Part shown: positions 11,215-20,995 of the stretch, one piece after another
Numbering within the stretch: the first letter of the stretch is position 1
Layout of the letters: every line of letters begins with the position of its first letter
NCBI RefSeq assembly: GCF_016097555.1
Contig: NC_054712.1
Coordinates: 56,504,914-56,568,913, forward strand
From: Gigantopelta aegis
Taxonomy: Eukaryota > Mollusca > Gastropoda > Neomphalida > Peltospiridae
Reading direction: 5' to 3'
Length of the DNA: 64,000 nucleotides
The notes under the pieces: model-generated
Seen by the model: the letters and a program-made list of their open reading frames with translations, nothing else
What the model was told of the DNA's origin: nothing
Databases searched by the model: none
Made by a program: the position numbers and the translations under genes

Positions 11215-11662
11215 GGGTGTATACTACCAAATCAAATCCCATAGACGACAATAGTAACATATGTGGCTAAAACTCCTACCTGCGGCGTATCAATCGACAT
11301 AAACGCCACGGATATAAATACTATCACCACTCACACTTAAAGTGAATCAGGAAAAAATGGGGGTCAAGCTGCTCATTTCTGAGATAATGGGTAGGGTCTA
11401 TGATTACCCTAGTTCCGAACAAAATTCGAGTACTCTTTTTTACAGGTACCCCATACATGTTTCAAACACAAGGCTACTTGACACAGTGGTACTAGATGAA
11501 ATAAAATTGCATTTTTTTTACCCAGATGAAACTATTATTTTTTACAACCAACACACTCAAATGTATCACCAATCACAGGACTCGTGGTGTTCACTTCGCT
11601 ACCAAAAGTTGGGTGCACCTCGAACTTTGACCCAGCCGGAATTTATTTGGTTTAGTACTACC
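11215..11662 (+). mobile_element. 450-bp-family MITE copy
   Basis: Begins GGGTGTATACTACCAAAT and ends TTTAGTACTACC, imperfect inverted termini. Flanking TACA on the left and TATA on the right fit a 4-bp target duplication with one change. Nearly full length (448 bp) and non-coding; the open frame inside is incidental. Similar host-like sequence (CACTAATTAAATA, GAATAACACTA) lies on both sides (about 11025-11075 and 11670-11730), so the site lies in or next to a small duplication. Confidence 0.85.
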
Positions 11663-12296
11663 TATAACACTAATTAAATAGTATGGTTGAATAACACTAG
11701 CAACAGTTACACAGTGATTATGCAAGCCTACAGTACAAATCTTCTCCCGTAAAATGACATCATATAAATCACAACCTCACATAGTGATCATGGACTTGAA
11801 ACTGCCAAGTTATTATGCTAATATAAAGACATAAAAAAGGAAAAACAGTTGAACAATTAATGCAAATAATAACAGAAATGGAATATTATTTAATTCAGTT
11901 TATTATTTGCCTTTTGGGTTTCACTTTGGTAAGTTGATAGGTTGATCAATGGATTCAATGGTTGGTTGATTGGTTAACTTTTTTTTATCGGCCAATTATT
12001 GCTTGTACATAAGACTACACAGAACACAGATCTGTCTAACAGTGGTAAACTATTATTATCTAAGACTTTAGGTGAAACCAGTTTGTGTTGCTAAACGTAG
12101 AATACTTTGTAGCAGTGTTAAGTTAGTAAACTGTTATTATCTAATAAGTTAAGTGACAGCTGGTTTTGCTAAATTGTCCAAATGTCCGTCTAACTCTCTT
12201 ACCGTTAGAGTACTCGGGCTACGTGGGTTGTTTTTGTTTCTTAAAGCAAAAATTAGGTAATTATATCTCATAAATGGTATGTGACCCCCACGTCCT
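11663..12296. other. No gene seen
   Basis: AT-rich sequence without repeats of note beyond two short similar stretches around TAAACTATTATTATCTAA (about 12045 and 12130). No convincing open frame or splice pair. Confidence 0.5.
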
Positions 12297-12301
12297 TGCA
12301 G

Positions 12302-12539
12302 CATGGGCGTACATAGGATTTTGAAAAGGGGGGCTCCAATACATAGGATTTTGAAAAGGGGGGTTCCAAAATAGATTGCAGAGATATTGGGCATACATTT
12401 CTATGTTGAGTAAATATAATAATGTCAGATATCAATGTCAGATATATTAAATTATTAAAAAAAGCGACTTCGGGGGGGGGGGGGTTCGGTCGAACCCATC
12501 GAACCCCCCCCCCCCCCCCCCCCCCTATGTACGCCCATG
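12302..12539. mobile_element. MITE with CATGGGCGTACATAGG ends and TGCAG target duplication
   Basis: Perfect 16-bp inverted ends CATGGGCGTACATAGG / CCTATGTACGCCCATG. TGCAG lies on both sides (12297-12301, 12540-12544). A paralogous unfilled site at about 16797 reads TTGCAGGTAGATTAAATGTG, confirming the insertion. The inside holds a 36-bp direct duplication and long G and C runs. Confidence 0.9.
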
Positions 12540-12690
12540 TGCAGGTAGATTAAATGTGAGACGCCACACTTTTTATTTGTGTACTGACTGGGTGTCATAC
12601 GCTGTTTATATCAGTAAACGTTAACTGTATCGGCAATAGTAAGTGATTTAGTACACTGGAACCTATAAGTCCTACTTCGTGAAAATAGGC
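12540..12690. repeat. Dispersed repeat paired with 16797-16950
   Basis: GCAGGTAGATTAAATGTGAG, GCCACAC, TGTACTGACTGG, TGTCATACGCTG and AGTAAACGTTAA occur in the same order in both places. Unclassified. Confidence 0.8.
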
Positions 12691-13187
12691 TCGAACCAGG
12701 AAGTAAATAAATATGTTGAAAACCATTACTGTTTCAAGGTGTGGTTAGTTTGAATAGCATTGCTGTGACACGTGGTATCAGTCATGTAATCACAAGCAAC
12801 AAGTGGTGTATTAAAATGTGATACTTACACAGAAACAAAAATACAACAGGTTATTTTCAGCCCAAACAACTTGCTACACAGAGCAACAGTTCAGGCAGAC
12901 CGAGCCGAAAAACGTCCACTAGACTGGTTTATGCGCTTCACGGTAATGCAAATTGTGACGTCGGGGTGTGTCAAATAGTTCGCGAATTTAGCGAAATGTT
13001 TGCTGACTGAACTTGGGGTTAATCACTAGGTGTGACATGTGACCGTTACAATTATATTATTACCTTTTAGATACATTTCATGCGTTCTGATTGGTCATTA
13101 GCTAATACATAGCCTACCACAAGTACACCGTGCCATTTGCTGGAAAATACAAAATCTGTCGGGGCATTCCCAGTCTGGAGCTCGACG
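12691..13187. other. No gene seen
   Basis: Unique-looking sequence of moderate GC. Open frames are short and lack splice context. Confidence 0.4.
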
Positions 13188-13322
13188 CGGTAAAGGCCCT
13201 GCTACACGATACGAGTGACTCGTACGAGTCACTCGGATTGCAACGCCAACAAGCATATCGTAACGTATGGCATGTCATACGATTGAATCGGCCCGAGTCA
13301 CTCGTACAAGTCGGCCCCTAAT
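13188..13322. mobile_element. Small palindromic MITE-like repeat
   Basis: GATACGAGTGACTCGTACGA on the left and GAGTCACTCGTACAAGTCGG on the right form inverted ends around a short core. No coding capacity. Target duplication not resolved. Confidence 0.45.
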
Positions 13323-13559
13323 ACTCTTTGCTAGACTTTACTTTGTTTTATTGTGATACCATCTCGTATCCTCTGGAGTCCGCACCGCTATACCAACCCA
13401 TGACGACTGGACTATACCCTAGTCTTATTCTCTCTCTCGTTCAGACGGATCCGGCTTCTCAAGATCTGTATTTCAGCACAGCACTACACCTTCAACGTCT
13501 ATTGACTGTCAATCTAGGGATTTTCTTGACGGAATGCAACCCATCTCGTCCCTATAAGC

Positions 13560-14165
13560 TGTGCACCCAAACGGCCTTAACGAGGCCACTCACGTGGACA
13601 TATAGATCGGACTTTAAACTTTTAAAAGTTTATGTCTAAATTACTTCTTTCTTTTTTTAATATTATTAAATAGTCCGATCCTCTCTTCTTTCTCTTATTT
13701 ATTTTTGAACTGTCCTAAAATGCTCCAAATTATATAAATATTCAACCGAACAGTCAATTCTTTTTTATTTTTGGCTTGTAACTTTTTTCTTTCTTTTTTT
13801 AAATTCTATTAACTTTTTTACTAATTGCTATTTTCAAAATTCTGCTCATTTTCAACTCCCCCCCCCCCCCCCCCCCCCCCCCCCCACTCCATCCCGAGTC
13901 AGGCCAACATTTTATGTAATTTCTTTTTGACCACCCGATCTAATCTTGCGACCAAATTTAATGAGTAGAATTTTCTTCATTAATTATATTAATTAGAGTT
14001 GCGGATCAAAATTTTAAAGGCCCACTATTTAATATTTGGATGTAAATTTCAAAATTGTCCGCTTAATTTTTTTTCTGTCCCGGGACAAGCCCCTGGCTAT
14101 CCACAGACAGGCCCCTGGACGGACATGCTCGAAACTCTAGTGGTATATGAGCATGTAAAAATTAT
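13560..14165 (+). mobile_element. Unclassified repeat, 3' part
   Basis: GACATATAGATCGGACTTTA, TATTAAATAGTCCGATCCTC, TGCTCCAAATTATATAAATA, GCTATTTTCAAAATTCTG and ATCCCGAGTCAGGCCA recur in order at 41030-41345; ATGCTCGAAACTCTAGTGGT near 14125 recurs at 41365 and on the minus strand near 8220. A 30-bp poly-C tract at about 13856 replaces part of it. Class not determined. Confidence 0.65.
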
Positions 14166-14261
14166 TCGCACTCGCAATCTGTCGAGGTATAGAAATGTCA
14201 TGTGATTTGCTCTACTGGTTGTACGAAAATACAAACTGCGGATGAGATAAAGAAAGAAAGA

Positions 14262-14485
14262 AAGAAATGTTTTATTTAACGACGCACTCAACAGATTTTA
14301 TTTACGGTTATATGGCGTCAAACATATGGTTAAGGACCACACAAATATTGAGAGAGGAAAGTCGCTGTCGCCACTTCATGGGCTACTCTTTTCAATTAGC
14401 AGCAAGGAATCTTTTATATGCACCATCCCACAGACAGGGTGGTACATATCACGGCCTTTAAGTGGTGCACTGGCTGGAACGAAAG
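14262..14485 (-). mobile_element. SINE body with tail T1, head missing
   Basis: On plus it reads tail T1 first (TTTATTTAACGACGCACTCA, TTTACGGTTATATGGCGTCA), then the body (CAGCAAGGAATC, GGTGCACTGGCTGGAACG), then stops before a head. Confidence 0.85.
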
Positions 14486-14499
14486 CGGATGATATCGAC

Positions 14500-15127
14500 A
14501 CAATTTTCTCGAACACGCCTCACTGAATAAATTTGTTAAAACTCTTGAATTCATAATGAATGGGACTACCACTCGGTAAATTTATTTTTTACTGTTTATT
14601 TGAAGATTTCTTGTGCACGTTTGGCAAAACAATGTGCTAGATTGTAGTTTTTCGCGTATTGAAAGCTAATAATAGAATATATCATTTCGTAATCTGTTAC
14701 CGTGTTAGAATTTGGGCTAATTATCACGAAAATAGTTAAAGTAATAACTTGACATGCCTTTTACAGGTTTTGCCAGTTGGTACATCCTAACAAATAGTTT
14801 TGTTCGGCATCGGGTGTTCAAATTTGGGTTTTTTTCGACACGATTACAGAATAATTGTAAACGTTTAAAACACACCCCATATAACAAGGCGACATGAGTT
14901 GTTCCCCCTTGTTTATAAATCGTCTGTTTTTGACAGAATGTTGACTCTTGATACACATGCAGCTAACAAAAAGTGGTAAATACCTTGCATAGTTATTTGT
15001 TGTAAAATGTGTGTAGGCCAAGTAGACTACTTAAGGCTGCTGTGTGTAATAGTTTGACTGGTGTGTAATTTTTGTTTAATTATAAAAAGATCTAAAAGGT
15101 AATAAATTCGTTACGTGGTTTTTTGAC

Positions 15128-15130
<3 letters not shown>
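14500..15130. other. No gene seen
   Basis: AT-rich, without recognisable repeats. Short minus-strand frames at 14717-15021 have no family resemblance or splice support. Confidence 0.4.
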
Positions 15131-15175
<45 letters not shown>

Positions 15176-15391
15176 TACATGCATACATACATACATACAT
15201 ACATACGCATGTATATAATAACAATAATAATAATAATGTATTTTATTTATTACACCGCGATGGATGAGGTACCTGTGTGATACTTGCCGATATATTTGTG
15301 AGATGTGTGTGTGTATATATATATATACATGTGTGTATGTATACATATACATATACATATACATATACACATACATACATACATATACACA

Positions 15392-15427
<36 letters not shown>

Positions 15428-15440
15428 TACCTCATTGTAC
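15131..15440. repeat. Compound microsatellite (TA)n (CA)n (CATA)n
   Basis: Runs of TA, CA, CATA and ACATAT follow each other. The Tyr/Ile/Val-rich open frames on both strands are only the simple repeat. Confidence 0.95.
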
Positions 15441-15444
15441 TCTC

Positions 15445-15815
15445 TGACGTGGTTAGGCCATCGGTCTACAGGCTGGTAGGTACTGGGTTCGGATCCCAGT
15501 CGAGGCATGGGATTTTTAATCCAGATACCGACTCCAAACCCTGAGTGAGTGCTCCGCAAGGCTCAATGGGTAGGTGTAAACCACTGGCAGTGATCCATAA
15601 CTGGTTCAACAAAGGCCATGGTTTGTGCTATCCTGCCTGTGGGAAACGCAAATAAAAGATCCCTTGCTGCTAATCGGAAGAGTAGCCCATGTAGTGGCGA
15701 CAGCGGGTTTCTTCTCAAAATCTGTGTGGTCCTTAACCATATGTCTGACGCCATATAACCGTAAATAAAATGTGTTCAGTGCGTCGTTAAATAAAACATT
15801 TCTTTCTTTCTTTCT
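15445..15815 (+). mobile_element. tRNA-related SINE, head B, tail T1
   Basis: Head B begins at GACGTGGTTAGGCCATCGGT, with B box GGGTTCGGATCCC near 15486. The body and tail T1 follow, ending GCGTCGTTAAATAAAACATT and (TTTC)n. The first few bases of the head are missing. Confidence 0.9.
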
Positions 15816-15849
15816 TTTATTTAACGAGAGCCACATAGAGATTAGCTGA

Positions 15850-16560
15850 CTGTGCCAGGAGCGGACGTTCGCGCGTCACATTGCCACGTCAAGCTAGAGT
15901 CATACGTCTCACACACCTCCGTAACCGATTTCAGACGGCTACGAAGACGGCGAGTCAGGTTGTAAGCACTCATGGTCGTCCAGTGTGTCCACGAACGGTT
16001 AGGAATCGGTTGCGGGAGTTCAACTTAAGTCCACGACGTCACTACGTTGACCCGCGACTTACACCCAGTAGACGTCAATGTCGATTGCAATGGCTGCGTA
16101 CACATGCACCAAAAGGTTTTCACTTGGCCCACTGGAGACGTATGTTATTCACTGACCAGCCTCAGTGTTCGCGTTATAGGTCAGATGGACAACAACGTGT
16201 CTATCGATGTCGAGGTGTGCGATATTCAGACGCCTGCATTAAGGAAAAGGGTATATTATGTTGGGGGGGGGGGGGGGGTATGGATTTATCATGGCGTGAA
16301 AACACCTCTCGTGGTCATCCAGGGCAATCTTACAGCCGTAAGATATCGGGACCAGGTCATCAGGCCTCATGTCCTTCCACTTATCCATGCGCGTAACCTT
16401 ACGTTGCAGCAGAATAATGCAAGGTCGCACGTTGAGAAGGTTTGTCTTAACTTCCTCAACCAATACAATGTCCCAGCGCTTGATTGGCCACCCTATAGTC
16501 CAGATTTGAATCCGATCGAGCATTTGTGGAACGAGCTGGACACGAGGTCAGGAAGCGCGC
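15850..16560 (+). mobile_element. Decayed Tc1-like transposase fragment
   Basis: A remnant of a Tc1/mariner DDE transposase that has lost its N-terminal helix-turn-helix domain. First frame: TVRNRLREFNL, then MLFTDQPQCSRY, where family members have LFTDESRFSLF. A G run at 16262-16278 coincides with a change of frame, after which YRDQVIRPHVLP, QQNNARSHVE (usual QQDNARPH, so the second Asp is Asn) and SPDLNPIEHLW follow. No terminal inverted repeats seen at either side. Inactive. Confidence 0.85.
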
Positions 16561-16689
16561 CATTGTCTTACTATGTGTTCGAAATTAGACAGCAAAACAC
16601 AAGGCATCGCAATGATTACGTAATGGCTACAAAAATAATGACAATAAAATAAATAAATAGTAATAATTAAATCTCTAAAATGGTATGTG

Positions 16690-16792
<103 letters not shown>

Positions 16793-16796
16793 TTTC

Positions 16797-16950
16797 TTGC
16801 AGGTAGATTAAATGTGAGGCGCCACACGTTTTATTGATGTACTGACTGGATGTCATACGCTGATTATATCAGTTTTATTAGTAAACGTTAATATTATCGG
16901 CAGTAGGAATTGATTTGGTACACTAGAACCTATAAAATATTGTATTACGT
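16797..16950. repeat. Dispersed repeat, paralogue of 12540-12690 with empty MITE site
   Basis: TTGCAGGTAGATTAAATGTG corresponds to the sequence interrupted by the MITE at 12302-12539, without the MITE. Divergence between copies is modest. Confidence 0.8.
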
Positions 16951-17110
16951 ACTGAGAGTTAAAATAATTAGTCCAGAAAGCTAATCTAGTGTGACTACAA
17001 GTGGAATTGGTTGATCTCCCCTCTACATGTAAGCATTGTATTACGTATTGAGAGTTAAACTAATTAGTGAAGACAGCTGATCTGGTGTGACCACGTGATC
17101 AAATAATGAT
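16950..17110. repeat. Direct duplication of about 95 bp
   Basis: TGTATTACGTACTGAGAGTT (16939) and TGTATTACGTATTGAGAGTT (17036) start two similar segments, each with AATTAGT and CTGGTGTGACCA-like motifs. An inverted remnant (TTAGTTTAACTCTCAGTGAC) lies near 17860. Confidence 0.6.
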
Positions 17111-17284
17111 ATATGATAGAGAGGGTTGCCCCAGTATTCGATCAATAGAAAAGCTTGAGGATACATTCCCAAAATAAACTCCCAAGAACAACAAATTTAC
17201 AACTTATATGTCTTTTGGTTCGGTTTGTCAGGACTTACACAATTATGTTTTCTTTTATTTTCTGTCTAATATCACTAGTTGTAA

Positions 17285-17860
17285 ATGGAGATAGGACCAA
17301 ATGAATGAATGCTTAACGACACGCCAGCACGAAAAATACATTGGCTATTGGGTGTCAAACTGTGGTAAATGCAAACAAATGAAGTGATGATCAATATCAA
17401 TATAAAAATTCAACAGTTAAATTAAAACAGTGTAAAGAACTGTGCCATAAAAAAAAATCAAATATCACAGATAGAGAAAATTAAAATTTAGAATAAAAGT
17501 CAGTACAACGTAAAAATTGCAATATAATTTCTGGATGGAATCGAAATGATTCCATCACATTTCGTTGTCCAAATATATCTTTTCGAGTTTCTGTCAAATG
17601 CTTACACTCCACCAAAATGTGGCGCACCGTCAGACTACACTGAGGTGGAGGATCTTTCTTCAAGATAAATGAGTGTGTCAAATAAGTATGACCTTCCTGC
17701 ACTGTCTGTAGGCGGACTGCCACACGACCAAGACTGGCTTGATAGCATGAAGCTTATTCGCAACCGCACCATCCCAATCATGTTGCCAAGTCGAAAAGAT
17801 ATATTTGGTTGCTCTAAAAAACAAATTTAAGTCGTACCAGATAATCTGAAATTAACTAAT
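17285..17860 (-). mobile_element. Non-LTR retrotransposon 3' end
   Basis: On minus, coding remnant EGHTYLTHSFILKKDPPPQC then LTVRHILVECKHLTETRKDI and IILQFLRCTDFYSKF, the Cys/His-containing C-terminus downstream of the RNase H domain in several LINE clades. The 3' UTR with TTTGACACCCAATAGCC and GTGTCGTTAAGCATTCATTC follows. 5'-truncated. The clade (Jockey- or I-like) is a guess from the GHT..LTH block. Confidence 0.8.
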
Positions 17861-18480
17861 TAGTTTAACTCTCAGTGACAGTCGTTGTATTTATGTCACT
17901 CTATGTAAAGTGTTCTTTCCATGACAGTATGAGACGTTCAACCGTGCTGTCTACATTGTCTCCAGGGGCACACATTGCTTGACTTTTGATAGTACAAATA
18001 CATCATGTATTTGATATAATATGAATACATACAGGATTTCCGCAAGCCCCGATGCCAATGTGTCGGATATGTTGACATGTGGCATTGGAAATATCTACAA
18101 TTAAGGACTGTTCTAGAATTAATATTATGGGGGTAAGTATGGGGGGATGGGGGGGGGGGGGCTACATGTTTATATTATTAAGTAGGTGGTCTGCTTGAGA
18201 TACTTTTAAAGGAATGCACGAGCAAGGCTTTTGGTAGGCATATCCAACGATATATAATGCACATTATTGCTTAATATCAACAAGTATATTGCTATATATT
18301 TAATTAATAAAACAGTTAAATGTGACGGCTATTATATATAACAGGCGCAGCCATTTTGTTCCATTCCAATGAATACGCCCTCTGGAAAGCCGGTGGTTAC
18401 GTAATACTTAAATAAATCCTTCTTCTTCTTTTTTTAAGATATTCTTTTAAAGGCGTTGGATATTAGAACAAAATTGCCTC
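17861..18480. other. No gene seen
   Basis: AT-rich intergenic sequence with a short G run near 18150. No repeat family recognised apart from ordinary low complexity. Confidence 0.4.
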
Positions 18481-18519
18481 GCAGCAGCTTGTGATGATTT
18501 CTGGAACTTGTCTTAATGA

Positions 18520-19190
18520 TCGTAAGATAAACATTATCTCAGTAACCTTATAGGGACAGTCTTGAATTTGCAGTCATCGTAAGATAAGCATTATCTCAGT
18601 AACCTTATAGCCCCTGCGCGTGCTGTAACCTCACCGTGGTGCAGGGGTGTAACATTCTCTTTGAGAATGGCCAATACAGCACAAATTGAAGTTTAGAGTA
18701 AAATTCGGTGTCCGTAAAATTCTGTGATATTTGTATTTGTATTTTTGCACAGTTCTTTACACTGCGTTTTAATTTAACTGTTGAATGTTTATATTGATGT
18801 TGATTATCAAATTTGTTTTGCTTTTACCATAGTTTGACACCCAATAGCCGATGTATTTTTCGTGCTGGGGTGTCGTTAAACATTCATTCATTCATTCATT
18901 CATTCATTCATTCAGTAACCTTATAGGGACGGTCTTGAATTTGCAGTCATCGTAAGATAAACATTATCTCAGTAACCTTATAGGGACGGTCTTGAATTTG
19001 CAGTCATCGTAAGATAAACATTATCTCAGTAACCTTATAGGGACGGTCTTGAATTTGCAGTCATCGTAAGATAAACATTATCGCAGTAACCTTATAGGGA
19101 CGGTCTTGAATTTGCAGTCATCGTAAGATAAACATTATCTCAGTAACCTTATAGGGACGGTCTTGAATTTGCAGTCATCGTAAGATATTT
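18520..19190. repeat. 57-bp minisatellite, about 7 copies, split by a retroposon
   Basis: The unit CGTAAGATAAACATTATCTC...AGTAACCTTATAGGGACGG...TTGCAGTCAT repeats at 57 bp. It is interrupted at 18611-18913 by the short retroposon. Unrelated in sequence to the 57-bp array at 3660-7190. Confidence 0.93.
18611..18913 (+). mobile_element. Short retroposon (SINE-like) with one head monomer
   Basis: Inserted in a minisatellite unit with a perfect 13-bp duplication AGTAACCTTATAG (18598-18610, 18914-18926). It starts CCCCTGCGCGTGCTGTAACC and includes GCAGGGG, able to pair with its first seven bases. A body shared with the LINE 3' UTR follows (TTTGACACCCAATAGCCGAT, GGGGTGTCGTTAAACATTCA), then an (ATTC)n tail. 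The same start is used by the copy at 19631-20834. Confidence 0.88.
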
Positions 19191-19368
19191 TCCACTAACA
19201 TGCCATGCTACACACCAAATTTTGTAATTTAAAATGTGTTTGCGGTTTTTGTTCTGTTATCGTAAATGTTTTCAGATATCTCAAAACCCCATAGCCGCAT
19301 TAAACAATATGTTGATTTTCGGTTGCTTCTGAACTTGTCGATATCATGTGTTATATGCACTTTATCAG

Positions 19369-19485
19369 GGTCCCAATTCACAAAGGTCTCTTAGGCTCTG
19401 CTAGACAATAAAGCATCCTATGCAAGTCTTTTAGCATTGCACTGCGAGGTCGAAAAGTTGCGAGAGTTTAGTGAATTAGGTCCCA
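19369..19485. mobile_element. Short MITE with GGGTCCCAATTCAC ends
   Basis: GGGTCCCAATTCACAAAG on the left and GTGAATTAGGTCCC on the right are inverted matches around about 85 bp. Related ends occur at 24466 and 45814. Confidence 0.6.
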
Positions 19486-19713
19486 GAATGTTAATTTCAG
19501 TCATATTGAAAAAGTGTGTGTACCATTTCGAATACACTCGAATATAGGAACAGTCTTCGTCTAATTCCTGACCACAGAGGACGTATGAAGTTTTTTAACG
19601 ATTGAACGACATATGTGAGGACTAGGACGGAATGAATGAATGAATGAATGAATGTTTAACGACACCCCACAGCACGAAAAATACATCGGCTGTTGGGTGT
19701 CAAACTATGGTAA

Positions 19714-20114
19714 AAAAAAAGTAAAGTTTGTTTTATTTAACGACGCCACTGGAGCACATTGATTTTTATCTTATTATCGGCTATTGGACGTCAAACATAT
19801 GGTCATTCTGACACCTTTTTTTTAGAGGAAACCCGCCGTCGCCACATAGGCTACTCTTTTACGACAGGCAGCAAGGGATCTTTTATTTGCGCTTCCCACA
19901 GGCAGGATAGCACAAACCATGGCCTTTGTTGAACCAGTTATGGATCACTGGTCGGTGCAAGTGGTTTACACCTACCCATTGAGCCTTGTGGAGCACTCAC
20001 TCAGGGTTTGCAGTCGGTATCTGGATTAAAAAGCCCATGCCTCGACTGGGATCCGAACCCAGTACCTACCAGCCTGTAGACTGATGGCCTAACCACGACG
20101 CCACCGAGGCCGGT
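19714..20114 (-). mobile_element. tRNA-related SINE, head B, tail T2, nested
   Basis: A 14-bp duplication TCAAACTATGGTAA lies at 19700-19713 and 20115-20128. On plus: tail T2 (ACGACGCCACTGGAGCACAT), shared body, then head B in reverse (GGGATCCGAACCC, CCACGACGCCACCGAGGCC). Younger than the retroposon that contains it. Confidence 0.93.
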
Positions 20115-20269
20115 TCAAACTATGGTAATGTAAAGAAATAAAGTGATGATCAACATCAATACAAAAATTCAAGATTTAAATAAAAACAGTGTTAAGAACT
20201 GTGCAAAAACACAAATATCACAGATACTGAATTTTACTTAAAATTTCAATTTTGTGCTGTATTGGCCAT

Positions 20270-20834
20270 TCTCAAAGAGAATGTTACACACCTGCACCAC
20301 GGTGAGGTTACAGCACGCGCAGGGGTCTCAAAGAGAATGTTACACACCTGCACCACGGTGAGGTTACAGCACGCGCAGGGGTTCTCAGAGAGAATGTTAC
20401 ACACCTGCACCACGGTGAGGTTACAGCACGCGCAGGGGTCTCAAAGAGAATGTTACACACCTGCACCACGGTGAGGTTACAGCACGCGCAGGGGTTCTCA
20501 AAGAGAATGTTACACACCTGCACCACGGTGAGGTTACAGCACGCGCAGGGGTCTCAAAGAGAATGTTACACACCTGCACCACGGTGAGGTTACAGCACGC
20601 GCAGGGGTTCTCAAAGAGAATGTTACACACCTGCACCACGGTGAGGTTACAGCACGCGCAGGGGTTTCAAAGAGAATGTTACACACCTGCACCACGGTGA
20701 GGTTACAGCACGCGCAGGGGTTCTCAAAGAGAATGTTACACACCTGCACCACGGTGAGGTTACAGCACGCGCAGGGGTCTCAAAGAGAATGTTACACACC
20801 TGCACCACGGTGAGGTTACAGCACGTGCAGGGGT
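20270..20834. repeat. 56/57-bp tandem head monomers, 10 copies
   Basis: GTTACACACCTGCACCACGG recurs at about 20283, 20339, 20396, 20452, 20509, 20565, 20622, 20678, 20735 and 20791. Most spacings alternate between 56 and 57 bp, giving a 113-bp dimer pattern. Part of the retroposon at 19631-20834. Confidence 0.95.
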
Positions 20835-20859
20835 GGACTAGGACGGGTGCTTATAAAAC

Positions 20860-20942
20860 CTTTAGAGTCTAAACCCAAGACTCTAATAGAGTCTGATACT
20901 TTAGAGTCTAAACCCAAGACTCTAATAGAGTCTGATACTTTA
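20860..20942. repeat. 41-bp direct duplication
   Basis: CTTTAGAGTCTAAACCCAAG occurs twice, 41 bp apart, each followed by ACTCTAATAGAGTCTGATA. Confidence 0.9.
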
Positions 20943-20995
20943 ACTTCATTGTAATGCCATACAATTGTATGTATGTGACGTCATTAAAGATTTGA

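Larger units (their letters stand above)
19631..20834 (-). mobile_element. Short retroposon with ten tandem head monomers
   Basis: Flanked by the 12-bp duplication GGACTAGGACGG (19619-19630, 20835-20846). On minus, it opens with about ten 56/57-bp monomers (CCCCTGC...GTGGTGCAGG...AACATTCTCTTTGAG), then the LINE-like 3' body and an (ATTC)n tail at 19631. A SINE (19714-20114) is nested in the body. Confidence 0.88.

Noticed and set aside
15092-15559. Tyr/Val/Cys-rich frames of up to 155 codons
   Set aside because: Compound TA/CA/CATA microsatellite read-through.
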